A stretch of DNA of 64,000 bases from contig NW_026623050.1 in NCBI RefSeq assembly GCF_023065955.2, positions 21,658,501 to 21,722,500 of the forward strand, written 5' to 3'. Both the position numbers and the translations under genes were made by a program. The stretch comes from Ursus arctos (taxonomy: Eukaryota > Chordata > Mammalia > Carnivora > Ursidae). Shown piece after piece: positions 12,179-23,711 of this stretch (positions are counted from its first letter, which is position 1; the number at the start of each line of letters is the position of its first letter). The notes beneath the pieces are model-generated. The model made no database searches. It worked only from the letters and a program-made list of their open reading frames with translations, and was not told where the DNA came from.

Positions 12179-13440
12179 CCAACATAAGCTGAATACCAAA
12201 ACCTGACAAAGATGATATTTAAAAAATTACAGACCAATATCCTTCATGGAAAGAGAGGCAAAATCCTTAACAAAACACTAGCAAATCAAGCAGACCATAC
12301 ATAAAAAGAATAACACTTCAGGACTCAGTAGGATTTACCCCAGAAATGCAAGACTAGTTTAAGAATTTAAAACCAATCAATGTAATTCGCTAAAAAAGAT
12401 AACCAATATGATGATTTCAATAGATACAGAAAATGCATTTGACACAATCCAACATTCGTTCCTGATAAAAACTTTAGCAAACCAGAAATAGTAGGGAACT
12501 TCCTCAAATGAATAAAGGCATCTATAAAACACCTACAGCATAATTAGCAATGAAAGACTGAATTGTTTTCCCCTACAATGGGAACAAAGCAAACATGCCA
12601 TTATTACTATGTGTATTCAACATTGTACTAGAAGTCCTAGTCACTGTGAGAGGAAAAAGGAAATAAATGTCATTAAGATCGAAAAGGAAGAAGTAATATT
12701 GTCCCTATATGCAAATTACTTGAATATTAATGTAAAAATCCTAATGAGTCTAGAAAACAATTACTAGAACCCATAAGTAAATTTAACAAGGTCACAGGAT
12801 ACAAGGTTCATATATAAGAACCTATTTAAAGCAAGCATTAAACATATATCTTTATATACTAATAGCAAACTATTGTAAAATGCAATTCAAAAATCCACTC
12901 TGTTTACGGCAGCACAAAAAAAATAACTATGCATAAATGTAACAAAAGATCTTTATATTAGAAACTACAAAAGACAGTTGAAAGAAATTAAAGAATACCT
13001 AAATAGAGAAATATACCATGTTCATGGATTAGAGGATTCAATATTAATATAACAATGCTCCTCAAACTGTGGTATTATTAAAGTATAGATATATAGGTCA
13101 ATGAAACTAAATACAAAGTCTAGAAACAGACCAATAAACATACAGTCAATTTTACAAAAGTGCCAGTGTGATTCAATGGAGAAAGTCATTTTTGCAATAA
13201 GTAGTGCTGTAGCAATTGGACACTGGACATCCATATTAAGAAAAAAAAAAAAAAGGACTATTGATCCTGAAGTCACACCATATGCATAAATTAACCTGAA
13301 CTGGGTCATAGTCCTACACGTAAAACCTAAAATTATAAAACTTTTGGAAAAGAACATCAGAGAAAATATTTGTGTCCTCAAGGTAGACAAAGATATTTCA
13401 GAGGACACAAAAAGTATGGATCCAAGGGGGGAAAAATTCA
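12179..13440 (+). mobile_element. L1 ORF2 remnant, right part
   Basis: It resumes the L1 interrupted at 11781 with 'gaataccaaaacctgacaaagat', 'acagaccaatatccttcatgg' (the reverse transcriptase region), then 'ttgacacaatccaacattc' and later 'ccatgttcatggattagagg'. Frames are broken throughout by stops and indels. The open frame of 139 codons on the opposite strand here is incidental. Confidence 0.85.
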
Positions 13441-13499
13441 CGCTAAGGTGCCAGCAGTTTTAACCATCGTTGCTTCTGCATCGTGAATTAAAACATCAA

Positions 13500-13970
13500 T
13501 GCACTGAAAAAGGCAAATAAATAAAATCCTAAATTATTATGAAAATAATGACTCATGGACCCTCCCTGAAAATTCTCAGGCAGCACCCCCCCACACAAGG
13601 ATTCTCAGACCACACTTTGAGAATAGCTATTTTGCAATAATTAAAAAGAATGGACTGTGGTGTATGCAACAATGGATGCATCATACAGACATAATGTTGA
13701 ACAAAAGAAGCCTGGCAGAAAAGGGAGCATACTGTATAATTCAATTTATACAACTTCCAAGAACAGGCTAAAGTACTCTATGGCATGAGAAGTCAGAATA
13801 ATGGTTATCTCTGGGATAGGGGAAGGAGATTAACTAAGAAAGGTCATAGTGGGAAGGGGGATCACCTATATCTCGATTTAAGTGGTGGTCTGTGCATTTT
13901 ACTGTATGGATGTTATACCTCAATAAAAATACAAAAAGAATTTTATAAACAAGTTCTTAATCTTTAACAG
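13500..13970 (+). mobile_element. L1 3' UTR remnant
   Basis: Sequence such as 'ggatgcatcatacagacataatgttgaacaaaagaagcc', 'gtataattcaatttatac', 'gaataatggttatctctggg' and 'atgttatacctcaataaaaa' is typical of an old L1 3' end. It may belong to the same L1 or to a second insertion. Confidence 0.75.
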
Positions 13971-14269
13971 TTTTATATAATTTCCCCCCTTGAATTTATA
14001 TTTCAATTCCACTTCCCTGCAGAACATTATTCTAATGAAACATATGTCTATATTTAAGTCTTTTGTCAAACATACTCTAGTACCTTTACACAACAAAACC
14101 ACAGGCATATTCTCAAGCCAGTCAACTTCAGGGAAGAAGCCATAATGAAGCTGAGAATCTGAGAATTCTAGTTTGAGGACGATGGACCATAACATTTATT
14201 TGGTATCTCATACTTAATTGTTAAATACCTTTCATTCTATATATGGCTTATTTCACTAGAAAGTTTCTA

Positions 14270-14345
14270 AAAGGCAGGATGCATCTTGGATCTTCCATAG
14301 CCGAGGGCCTGACACATAGTAGGTGGCTCACTGATTCATTTTCTC
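14270..14345. repeat. MIR-like fragment
   Basis: Short old SINE relic with 'gggcctgacacatagtaggtggctcactgattcat'. Other MIR-like relics with the same motif lie near 7100-7145 and 8700-8800. Confidence 0.5.
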
Positions 14346-16326
14346 ATTCACTCATGCAACAAAAATTTCTTCAGCATTTTATTTATGTTTAAGGCTTGCT
14401 AGCCTCTCTGCCTATAATGCTGGGTAAGTGAAGGGCTCAATAAATTCCCATTGATAATTGATTGATAATTTTCAGCTACATTTCAGAAAGAGTATAATTC
14501 TCTTTCTCCCCCAAATTCCAAGTACGGGTGCTCTACCTGTCTTACTAACCCTGTTGTAAAAACGGGAACACCAAGACACTGAGATTAATTAACTGACTTG
14601 TTTAGGGTCATGCACTTCATCATGAGTCAAGTGAAGATTAAAACCCTTAGAGGTTCTTTTCTGGACTGAGGTGCTAAGGGAATTCATTCAAATTGACTAG
14701 AGTTCATATTTCATTTAAATGCTCTCATTTCACTTCTGCTACATCCACCTTCTCTGACTTGTATTTTAGGACCTGCAGTCTGAATTGGTTTACTTCTACT
14801 TCAGACCCTGTCAGGATAAATTAGACACTGAGGGTCCACGACACCATCTGAAGTACAAGTGCTATTAGTTGAAAATACACAAGCAGTTTTATATTTCAGT
14901 ATTGTATAGCAATTCTTTGGAGAACCTATTTTCTATTAAAAATGAAAGTGGGAATAATAAACCTAGGTGAATTTTGAAAATGTTAAAAAATTTGATTTTA
15001 CTATATATCCTCAGGTAAGTATAGCCAAAGGAAGGCAGAGTAATAGTAAATATTTTTATCTCCTGCCAATGCATCTACAAACCATTCTGCTGAATAAGAT
15101 CTGGCAGGTTCCTGACTGTGAGCAGAGATAGGGTAACAACTCTGATGATACATAAACTGGTATCAGATACAGGCTCCATTTTTTGCTGTAATCATCCATC
15201 CATAGCCTAGCCCGCTCAGCTGACAAGACATGTTATTAATAAAATGTACTGTACCACAAGTGCATTGCCCTACATGGTGTTTATCTTGTTGGAAAGTGTA
15301 ATTGTCTGAAACAATAGCCTCTGTGAAAAGATATGTTATGAGCTGTGTAAAGAGCAAAATAATTTCGACTAATAGTGGTAGTTGTTAGTGAAGAATTAAA
15401 CCATAGATTATGCTGCACAGACTTAACAACTCAGCCTTGCTTTTAAGGTTCCTGTGAGATAGCCTTGAATTTCATGCCACACCTTGTGGATAAATGAAGA
15501 TCCTCCACCAGAATGTAAACTCATCGAAGGCAGAGAATTCCAACTCATTTGCCAATGTCTCACTAGCACAAAGTGCAGTCCTTGAAAGAATTGACATTTA
15601 ATATTAGTTAAGTAAAAAAAAAAAAAAAAAAGAATAGGGAAGAAATGGAACAAGTTTCAGGTTCAAGACAATAACAGTGTTCTACCAGGTTGTGACTCAG
15701 AAAAATAGAGTGGGATCCAAACTCCAGGAGACTGGTATTAGTGGAGAGAGAGAGGGTAAAATGGAAGCAGTCTGAAATCAAGTCGCTGAGGATACCACGT
15801 GGCACTCCCATATTGCTGAGGCAGACAGAGAAGCCCTGGGTATAGAAAAGGATGAAGCTTGTCCTTGGTCCCTACTGCTCTCCCCGCCCCAGCCCCACTG
15901 GATAGGATCCAAACAAGTTCTTGCATCTTTCAACCTGGATTCTCCTGGCACAACAAAAGGAGCTTTGGATCTCTAATTCTCACTAGTGGAATGTTGGGTG
16001 GAATAGCTGGCAGGTGACTGCACATGGCTTAGGGACCACTGTGACGGGCTAGGACAAGAGCAAGGCCTTAGAGAGGTAGGCAGATGGAGCGTCAGATCCT
16101 GAAATGGAGCCTTTCCATTGGGATAGTAAAAAAAGTATACGAAGGAAGATAGAAAAATTTAGAAGTGATGGAGGAGAGTAGATACAGAAACATTTTGAAG
16201 TAGAGGAAAGGAAGGTTGAAGGAGCCTGCTGAGACCTCAACCACAGCCACTTTTCCTTATTTTTTTCCACAGCAAAATTTTATGTTGTTTGGATTATATC
16301 CTCCCACACGCTCACAGAAAGTGATT

Positions 16327-16356
<30 letters not shown>
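16327..16356. repeat. (TC)n microsatellite
   Basis: A dinucleotide run interrupted once by 'tg'. Confidence 0.95.
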
Positions 16357-16359
<3 letters not shown>

Positions 16360-17472
16360 AGTGTGAGAGGTAAATTATGTTTGGCATCATCCTTTTTACA
16401 AACTGTTAGTTTAGGATGTGTATGTGACACAATTCTGCCCGATGGGACTCAGTTCTGCCAGAGGCCTTTAGAAAATAGGGTTATCCTTCCTTTATTGTGA
16501 GAAAGAGAAAGACAGAAAGAGGTGGGAGACAATATCCCCCTTCTTTGGGCAATGCCCTTCCTGCACCTGATGCCAAAAAAGCAGAAGCTATGGTACAGCC
16601 TTGAACGGAGATGGCAGGAGAGAGTGTCATCGGAGAATGGCAGAGCAGAAAGAAGAAATCCCCTTGGGTCCTCGACACCAACCTTGAGTTACTCAATTAA
16701 CCAATATAGGAACAACTTTCCTTTGAACTTATTTGATGAGATAATAAATTCCTTCTCTTTCAAAAGCCACCACTAGTCAAGTTTTCTGTTGCTTGTATTT
16801 TGTTGATAGCTTGATCTTTTCTTGTAAAGGTGAGAGCATGTGTTTGAATGTGAAATGTGGGATTTGAAAGTTTGAAACATATTTCAGCTTTCGTCTATAG
16901 CCTCCCTCCATCTTTCTCCTCCCCCCCCCCCTTCCCCATGTCTACTGGACTCAGATGAGGGCCAGGGGTCACCAGACTGGACGCAGAAAGACTTCTCTAT
17001 TTTTCAAGATTTAGTCTTTCCTAGCTACAGCCCACTGTCTTTGGCTCCTTCTTCACTAAGGACATGTTCTGTCCCAGGAAACTCCTCAGTCACTGCAGGA
17101 AACAGGTTTTTTGGGCCTTGCCCCAAGAGTTCCACAGACATACCCAGATATATCTGAACCCCAAGCCACAGCTTAGACTCAAATGGGGAGCCCCAACCAC
17201 AGCATCATTCTGTACCTGTAGCTAGCGATGCTTTGTGGAACACAAGTGGAGAATGAAAATGGCCAAGACTTAGGGATGGGAGAAAGTCTGCGAATGCAGG
17301 AATTAGCATGGCTTTACTAGATTATAAATCTTACGAAGACCACTTAGCACCCAGCACAGAACTCAGTTAGTCTCAACACATGTGTATTAAATGTAATTGA
17401 AATGACCAGATTGCAGGCTGAAGGTCAAATGGCTTCCTTTTACAGAATCTTCTATCCAGAGAATGCCTTTCA

Positions 17473-17493
17473 ACCACCACCACCACCACCACC
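17473..17493. repeat. (CAC)n microsatellite
   Basis: Seven CAC/ACC units, followed by a C-rich stretch. Confidence 0.95.
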
Positions 17494-17559
17494 TTCCCCC
17501 CAAAACAAAACCTTCAATGTTTTCACCTCTGTTATCTAAGTCTATTTTTTATAATACAC

Positions 17560-17700
17560 TTTGAGACAGGCAGCAAGAATAGTTTTAACTTACCAGGAGG
17601 AAACGAAGACACAAAGAGATGATCTGACTTGGCCACGGTCCCAGAGGGCATCCGTGGCAGAGCTAGGATGGTCGCTAAGTCCCTGGGGGCTCTCAAGCCA
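17560..17700 (-). repeat. MIR, antisense
   Basis: Antisense MIR core: 'aggaggaaacgaagacacaaagagatgatctgacttggccacggtcc', then 'tggcagagctaggatgg'. Old and diverged. Confidence 0.75.
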
Positions 17701-18249
17701 TTGTTCTGATGTCCCTGTATGTAATTGTTTTGATGGCAATTTCCCTGCTTCTCTCTCACTGGCCTGCTAATCACGCATGTCAATCACATTCAGGACGGCC
17801 ATGGGCCTAAGGGTCAGCCACAGTCTCAGGAGGACGTAATTCAAAAGGAAAAACAAGACACAATAGCGCACTTTCTCCTTCAAGCATGTATGTCAGTTGT
17901 GGCCTCGTCTAAGTCTGACAGTGTGTGGAGAGAGGGTTGCATTTTTTTTTTCTTCCCGGTGGAGAAAGGATGTATCGAGTGCTCTGACCACAGCAGAAAG
18001 CCCAGTGAGAAATCCACCAGTGTAAGATCCTCTTACTAGAGAACACTCAAGGATATTGCAAGAGTTCTCCACCCACTCTCTAAAGAATCAGGAGGGGTGT
18101 CCTCTTTCTTCCTCCTCAGTGAGTCTCTGTAGCTTCACTCCATCTGTTAGGCAAGCCTGGACGGTGGAGCAGTAGTGTAAACCTTGACACAGATGCTAAT
18201 TACCCTTCCCCTACGGACCACTTGGCCTTCTTTCCTCATTTCACTTTCA

Positions 18250-18980
18250 CTTTAGAGAGCAGCATCTGGGGCCCACGAGACGGGGTTCCAGGCCTGGACC
18301 TGGAAAAGGCCCCGAGGAGAGGCGCGCGTGCGGCCGCCAGGGCGGGGTGGGAAGGGGAGCGTGCGCGGGGTGGAGGCCGTTCGCGTGAGGCGTGGATCCT
18401 GGAATGTGCGTGTGCGCGGCCCTCGAGCACCGCCCGCGCGGCGCCGATTGGCCGGGGGCGCGCGGCGGGGGAAGCCCTTGGCTAATCTCCTGCCACTCAG
18501 CCGGGTCGACGTCGGCGCCGGGGCCGCAGCGCGGCACGCGGAAGGACAAATAGTCCCCGCGGCGGCTCCGCGCGCCCCTCCACGGCTCGGCTCGCCCCGC
18601 CCGGGGCTGCCGGGGCCCGGAGGCCCGGGCGGCGGGGGAGGGGCGGCCTCTGCGGCAGCTCGACCCCCGCTCCCCTTCTTCGCGGCCTGAGGAGTGGATG
18701 GCGCTCCCTTGAGAAAAGTAATTGGATTCCCGGCTCCCTCCAGCCGGAATCGGCGGAAATCGGAGGCTGAGCCTGCAGGTTGGGGGGCGGGGGGCAGAAG
18801 AGAGGTCGGGGAGCAGCCGCTTGGGAAGGAAACTTGGTGAAAGCACCACTCTGCCCTGACGTGTTGGCGTGCTTGTTTCTGTACAGGCCGCGGTAGAAAG
18901 CTGGGTGGTAAGGAAGGATCAACGGAGATGACCCCTGGTGCCCCAACCACCTGGCACGTGACTCTTGCCCCTCCAAGTTG
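18250..18980. promoter_or_regulatory. Orphan CpG island, unassigned promoter candidate
   Basis: About 0.6-0.7 kb of sharply GC- and CpG-rich sequence lies in otherwise AT-rich intergenic DNA, some 22 kb upstream of the TCF12 island. The core, about 18300-18700, includes an inverted CCAAT box (GATTGG near 18447) next to GC-box-like runs, and G-rich runs near 18630 and 18782-18794. A donor-like GTAAGG occurs at 18908 on the + strand. Overlapping open frames exist on both strands but lack recognisable domains and are what GC-rich DNA gives by chance. It could be a distal TCF12 promoter, the promoter of a non-coding RNA, or a CpG-rich enhancer. I cannot assign a gene or a direction. Confidence 0.7.
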
Positions 18981-19374
18981 TCATCATTCCGAAATTCACC
19001 TGGTTGCTGATCTCCGGGAAGAGAAATAATTTGGAACGTTTGAGTCTTTCAGCCACCACCACCTCGTTTTTCTCTCAGAGCTCTACTTGGAGCTAAGATG
19101 GAGAAAGAGCCCTGCCAAATCTGGGATCGGAGATAACTCTTGTTAACCGGGTACCTCGGGAGAAAATAACATTCTCACCAGAGTCATCCAGGAAGGTATC
19201 TCAGGTCCTTGCTTTAGCAGTAGCGAACTTCCCTAAACTGTCGTTCTTTGGGGAGATGGAGCAGAAGTGGGAGCCTTAAGCAGAGTTTTTGGCTGAAATG
19301 ATAGGAATGTGCTAGGAATTTAAGTGACTAACTCATCCCTCTTGAGATTGGTTTTTCGTCTTATTTACCATACT

Positions 19375-19850
19375 TCACTCATTCATTCATCTTCAAGCTT
19401 TTTTATGGGGGGGGGGGGTTCTATGTGCCATTCTCTGATGTACTTACCAGGGGTATATCAGTGAATAAAACAAGTCCGTGCACTCATGGAATCCGTTATA
19501 GTTCAGGCAATACATGCAAAAACAAGTAGATACACAATAAAATGTCATGTAGTGGTGAATGCCATGAGGACAAAACAGAGTAGAAGGACAAAGATACAGG
19601 TGAGAGTAGTGTGGCTTTTTAATACTTTAGGTAAATTGATATAGAAAGGCCTTTTTGATGAAGTCATGTTCAAACGGTGGTCTGAATGAAATGAGGGAGA
19701 AAGCCAGGCAAATGTATGGGGGAAGGAACTTTCCAGGCAGAGAAAAGAACAAGTATGAAGGCTCTCAGGTCAGAGTGTTTGGGGAGCTTGAATTAGCGGG
19801 AAGCAAGGAGGCCAACATGAATGCTATGCAATGAGCAGGAAAACAGAGGT
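19375..19850. repeat. Long L2 LINE fragment
   Basis: Ancient L2 sequence over more than 400 bp: 'tctatgtgccattctctgatg', 'tcagtgaataaaacaagtcc', 'cactcatggaatcc', 'gaatgccatgagg', then 'aaggcctttttgatgaagtcatg' and 'aactttccaggcagag'. A G-run of 10 lies near 19408. Confidence 0.75.
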
Positions 19851-20177
19851 GGTCTTTCTGACTTCCTTCTTCCTCTGCTCCGATCTAACCCATCAGAATA
19901 ATCATTCTAAATCTTCACTTTTAGTACATCTCTTGGTGCTTCGATAGTTTCATGGCTGTATTTTCTACTCCATTAAATTTAAATTCTTTTGACTAATTGT
20001 CAAATTCTTGCCCCAATCTAGTTCCCTCTTAACCAATGAACCATTTTTCAATCTACTCCTTTAGTTTCAGTTATGTCTGTCTCTCAAGTATATTTATGTT
20101 AACTTATTCCTATGTATATTTGTTTATGGATCTACCCTCACACAACCTAGTATTGATTCAGTAAGGATGTATAGTTG

Positions 20178-20530
20178 AAGGTGACCTAAAATCCAACTCA
20201 AATTGGCTTAAATAGAAAAGGGAATTTATTGGCTCACGTTAACTGAACAGTTCAAGATAGTTTTGTTAGACATGGCTTGGCTGAAGAGTTCAAATTATGT
20301 CGTCAAGATTTGGATTCTCCCTGATACGTTAGCTCTTTCCTCTGCTGTTGGCTTAATTCTCAGGCTCCACAAATGAACAACCAGCAACTCTAGGCTCACA
20401 CTATCCTCACTACCAGCAAAGGTCAAGAGCCTATTCCTAAACCAATCACTGTTGCCAGAGAAAGAGATGCTCAGATTGGCCTGCACCGATTGATAAGCCC
20501 ATCTCAAAAATTGAGTCCACCAGTAACACA
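20178..20530. repeat. Old interspersed repeat, copy A
   Basis: 'caggtg/aaggtgacc..aactcaaattggcttaaatagaaaagggaatttattggctcac', then 'ggctt..ttctcaggctcc' and 'accaatcactgttgccagag'. The same order of blocks recurs at 22710-23100. I recognise it as a widespread mammalian repeat but cannot name the family with confidence. Confidence 0.7.
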
Positions 20531-21760
20531 TGAATGGCACAAGAAGGTGCTTTTAGGAAAATAGGAGTAGGTTATCAGAGGAAGGGTGGATATGTCCTGG
20601 GAAATGAGAACAGCAGACATACCACACATCCCTGTTCTCTTGATTCTTCTCAAACATTCTTCCCACTATATATGCCTTCAAAATGTTTATGCCTAGTCAA
20701 TGCAATATTATTTACCAAAAAATATGCTCACTTCCTCCCCAAAGAGAAATGATCCAAATTCTTATGTAGTTACCGAAGATAACTCCCAAGTCCAGGACAG
20801 CAGGGTAATAAGCATGTTTCTCTATTATAAAACAGTATAGTTCCTCAAGGTCTAGTAACCTAAATCTATGAGATAAAATTAGCCACAAAAAAAAATTAGC
20901 TACAAAATACTTAATACATAATGACAGAAAAAGAAAAGAACAACTGCTATGAAAACTCATATTTGGAAAAATGACTAATGGCAAACACATAGTGGTCTTT
21001 AATTCATAGCATATATCATGCTGGACAGAAACACCAATGGCTTCCTACCATGAGAGAGGAGAAAGTTCTTTGATCAATACATCTGGCTGCCATATGTTCA
21101 ACTATTGGAGATTCTCTCATCTATTGTTCCTCCGTGCCATAGCTGTAATGGACATTGGGGAGTATAATCCTTCTAGGGAACACACCTCTTTAACATTCTC
21201 TTTCCTGATACAGTGGTGATTGAAAAAAAAAAACAACCAAAAACCAAATTGCTATTGCAGAGATAATTAGCTTTTACTACCAAATAGCTCTGATCCTCTT
21301 CTGTTATGTAGAATTGTTGCTAGAAAGTAGCTGCATAGGCAGGGACTACATTTTCCAGCTTCTCCAATTAATCTTGGTAAAGTTGTATAATTAATTATCT
21401 CCTTCGGGAATATGAGTGGAAGTGATGTGAATCACTTCTTGCCAATGTGGTTAAGAAATAGATATCTTTTCTATGGTTTCTTTTTCTTCCTCTAGCTGCA
21501 CTGAAAGGACTCTAAGATCCTAGAGAATAGTCATAAGAGAGCCATGAGATAGAAGGAGTTTGGGTAGCTGAATGACCTTGCAGAAGGCCACTTGCTAATC
21601 AGGAATACTGATATTGGACTTTACAAAAGTGAAAAGTAAACATCGGTAGTGTTAAGCCAATCAAACTTCTGCACAATGTGTTACAATACTTAGTGCTAAG
21701 CCTAATACTGGCCTTTATTCTCCAGACTTAGGATTTCTCCCACCATACAATTTACTTTAC

Positions 21761-21864
21761 TCTTTTTTTTTTTTTTTAAGTAGGCTCTACACCCAATGTG
21801 GGTCTTGAACTCATTCCCTGAGACCAACAGTCCCATGCTCTACAGACTGAACCAGCCAGGTGCC
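21761..21864 (-). mobile_element. Short tRNA-type CAN SINE
   Basis: Long T-run, then 'taggctctacacccaatgtgggtcttgaactc' and 'gaaccagccaggtgcc'. It lacks the long CT body. The flanks repeat CAATTTACTTTACT / CAATTTTCTTTACT. Confidence 0.88.
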
Positions 21865-22709
21865 ACAATTTTCTTTACTTCTTACTAAGCTTCCAGTCTA
21901 TTTGCACCTGGCCAATTTCATGGGGAAAAAACTCCGAAGTTAGATGTGATCTTAAGCTGCAGTCTTTGCATCTAGATTCCAACACGGGTATTTTTATCTT
22001 TCCATAATACGCCTTCATATACTCCCCACTTAGTGGCCTCCGTTTTGGTTTCTGCCTGAGAATAATTTGAAACAATACTAAAGGAAAAAAATGAAAAACA
22101 AAAAAAACGAAACAATGGCTACTAGTTTTGCAAGGGGGGACATGGGCAAAGTGGTGCTGGAGGGAGTAGAATGGGGTAATGATTACCTTCCTAAGCAGGC
22201 AGGAATTGCTTGAGAGAGGCCTGGGTGTGTTCGGACTTCTCCCAAGTGCCAATCTTTTCCATTTTTTGCCTTCATTGGCATTAAAATTCTCTTGGGGCTT
22301 TTCCAACTCTAATGGCTTCAGATTATTGAAATTTCTGTCATATTTGATTGCAGCCTTTAGCAAAAATGGGCACTTATAACAAAGCAGTATTTTTCCCTCT
22401 CAGGCTTAGATAAATCAAGTTCAATCCTAAACTTGAGTCTTTCTTATAGGGCCTAACTGAAAGCCAACATGCCAACATGTAATAGTATCTGCACTCTAGT
22501 ATCTGACCTTTTAGTAACATTTTTTACATTTCATACTTGATAGGCACGTGTTTTGAATTCTAGTATACAACAGGTGCCACTTTAATGTACTACTTTGCTA
22601 TTGAATTCCCAGCCCAATATAGATGAGGCCTCATCTGAATCAACTGATTCAACATTTTAAGATCTTTCACTTACTAATCCCCACTTCTGGTACCAATTTG
22701 TGAATTGTT

Positions 22710-23100
22710 AGAGCTATTTTAGTTGCAGGTGACAAAATAAAAAACACAAACTTAATTATACAAAAAAGAATATATTGGCTATTGGCTCACATAGCTAAGG
22801 AACTAGTGATATATTTAGCTTAAGGCATAGCTTGATCCAAGGGCTTAAGCAATGTCATTAGAATTCTATTTCGTTTCATCTCTTGGCTCTCTCTTCTGTG
22901 TTGGCTTCAATCTCAGGCTCCATATGGTGGCTCCTGGCAGCTCCAGTTCACATAATCCTTACTGTTAGCAATCTCAGTGGAAGAGTACGTGCCTTTTTCC
23001 CAGAAGTGCCAGCAATAATCTCCTTATATTCTATTGGCTTTGATTAGGACATGTGACCAGAAGAATGATTACTCATGTTGTTAAGAGTGGAGTCCAGTCT
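22710..23100. repeat. Old interspersed repeat, copy B
   Basis: It parallels copy A at 20178-20530, with the same orientation and order: 'caggtgacaaaataaaaaac', 'ttggctcacatagc', 'tgttggcttcaatctcaggctcc', 'ttagcaatctcagtggaag' and 'gattaggacatgtgaccag'. Strongly diverged from copy A, so these are separate old insertions and not a recent duplication. Confidence 0.7.
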
Positions 23101-23516
23101 CCCTAAAAGACATTGACTGAGAGTAATAGAGGAAAATAGGGTATGGTTACAAAAGAGTGAATGTCTTTTGACAACCAAAAAATCAAATGTCTCTCATTAG
23201 ATACCAATGTGAAGTGATTCCTAATTGCTTCATATGTGTTGGTTTTCTCTCCTTCACTGGACTGTAAGTCTCTCTGGAGCAGGATCATGTATTATATGTC
23301 TTAACAGTGCCAGCCCAGCAGGCAGTCCTTAGATACTGGCTGATTGATTGCCTCTTCGTGTAACACTAAAGATGGCACACCAAAGAGGGTAAAGAGAGCT
23401 CAGGAAAAGGATGATTTACAGAGATGTGGGAAGGGTTAAGGGAACCCACTAGCAGTGGCCATTTAACTGGTAACAATGAGAAGACTTAAGCCTGAAGGAG
23501 CAGGGGAAAGGAACTT

Positions 23517-23711
23517 TTTTTTTTTTTTTAAGATTTTATTTATTTATGTGACAGAGAGACAGCCAGCGAGAGAGGGAACACAGCAGGAGAGTGGGAGAGG
23601 AAGAAGCAGGCTCCCAGCGGAGGAGCCCAATGCAGGACTCAATCCCCGAACGCCAGGATCACGCCCTGAGCCGAAGGCAGACGCTTAACGACTGCGCTAC
23701 CCAGGCGCTCC
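23517..23711 (-). mobile_element. CAN SINE, long-body type
   Basis: Complete antisense element with the TSD GGGAAAGGAACTTTT at both sides (about 23503 and 23712). It looks young, given its close match to the other long-body copies. Confidence 0.95.

Larger units (their letters stand above)
1..18249. other. Intergenic block with repeats, no gene seen
   Basis: AT-rich DNA without a supportable gene. SINEs cluster at 0.24-8.06 kb. An antisense MLT1 LTR lies at 4.3-4.7 kb, and L1-derived fragments fill much of 9.1-13.97 kb. Stretches where I see nothing assignable are about 720-2090, 2950-3590, 5300-7000, 8780-9150, 9900-10700, 14000-17550 (apart from MIR-like pieces and simple repeats) and 17700-18240. 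The block at 5550-5850 is relatively C-rich but shows no splice-flanked exon or domain. Confidence 0.75.

Noticed and set aside
12179..13440. Intact L1 reverse transcriptase
   Set aside because: Reverse transcriptase-region words are recognisable but frames are full of stops and indels and an LTR splits the element, so it cannot be active.
13022..13441. 139-codon frame on the - strand
   Set aside because: It lies antisense inside a degraded L1 ORF2 and has no independent support.
18247..18976. Overlapping 120-232 codon frames on both strands of the orphan CpG island
   Set aside because: Same reason: compositionally biased, mutually overlapping, no recognisable domain. The island itself is kept as a regulatory feature.
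21875..22363. 162-codon frame on the - strand
   Set aside because: No recognised domain, flanked by no evident splice or polyA context, and overlapped by an opposing frame. Treated as chance in AT-rich DNA.
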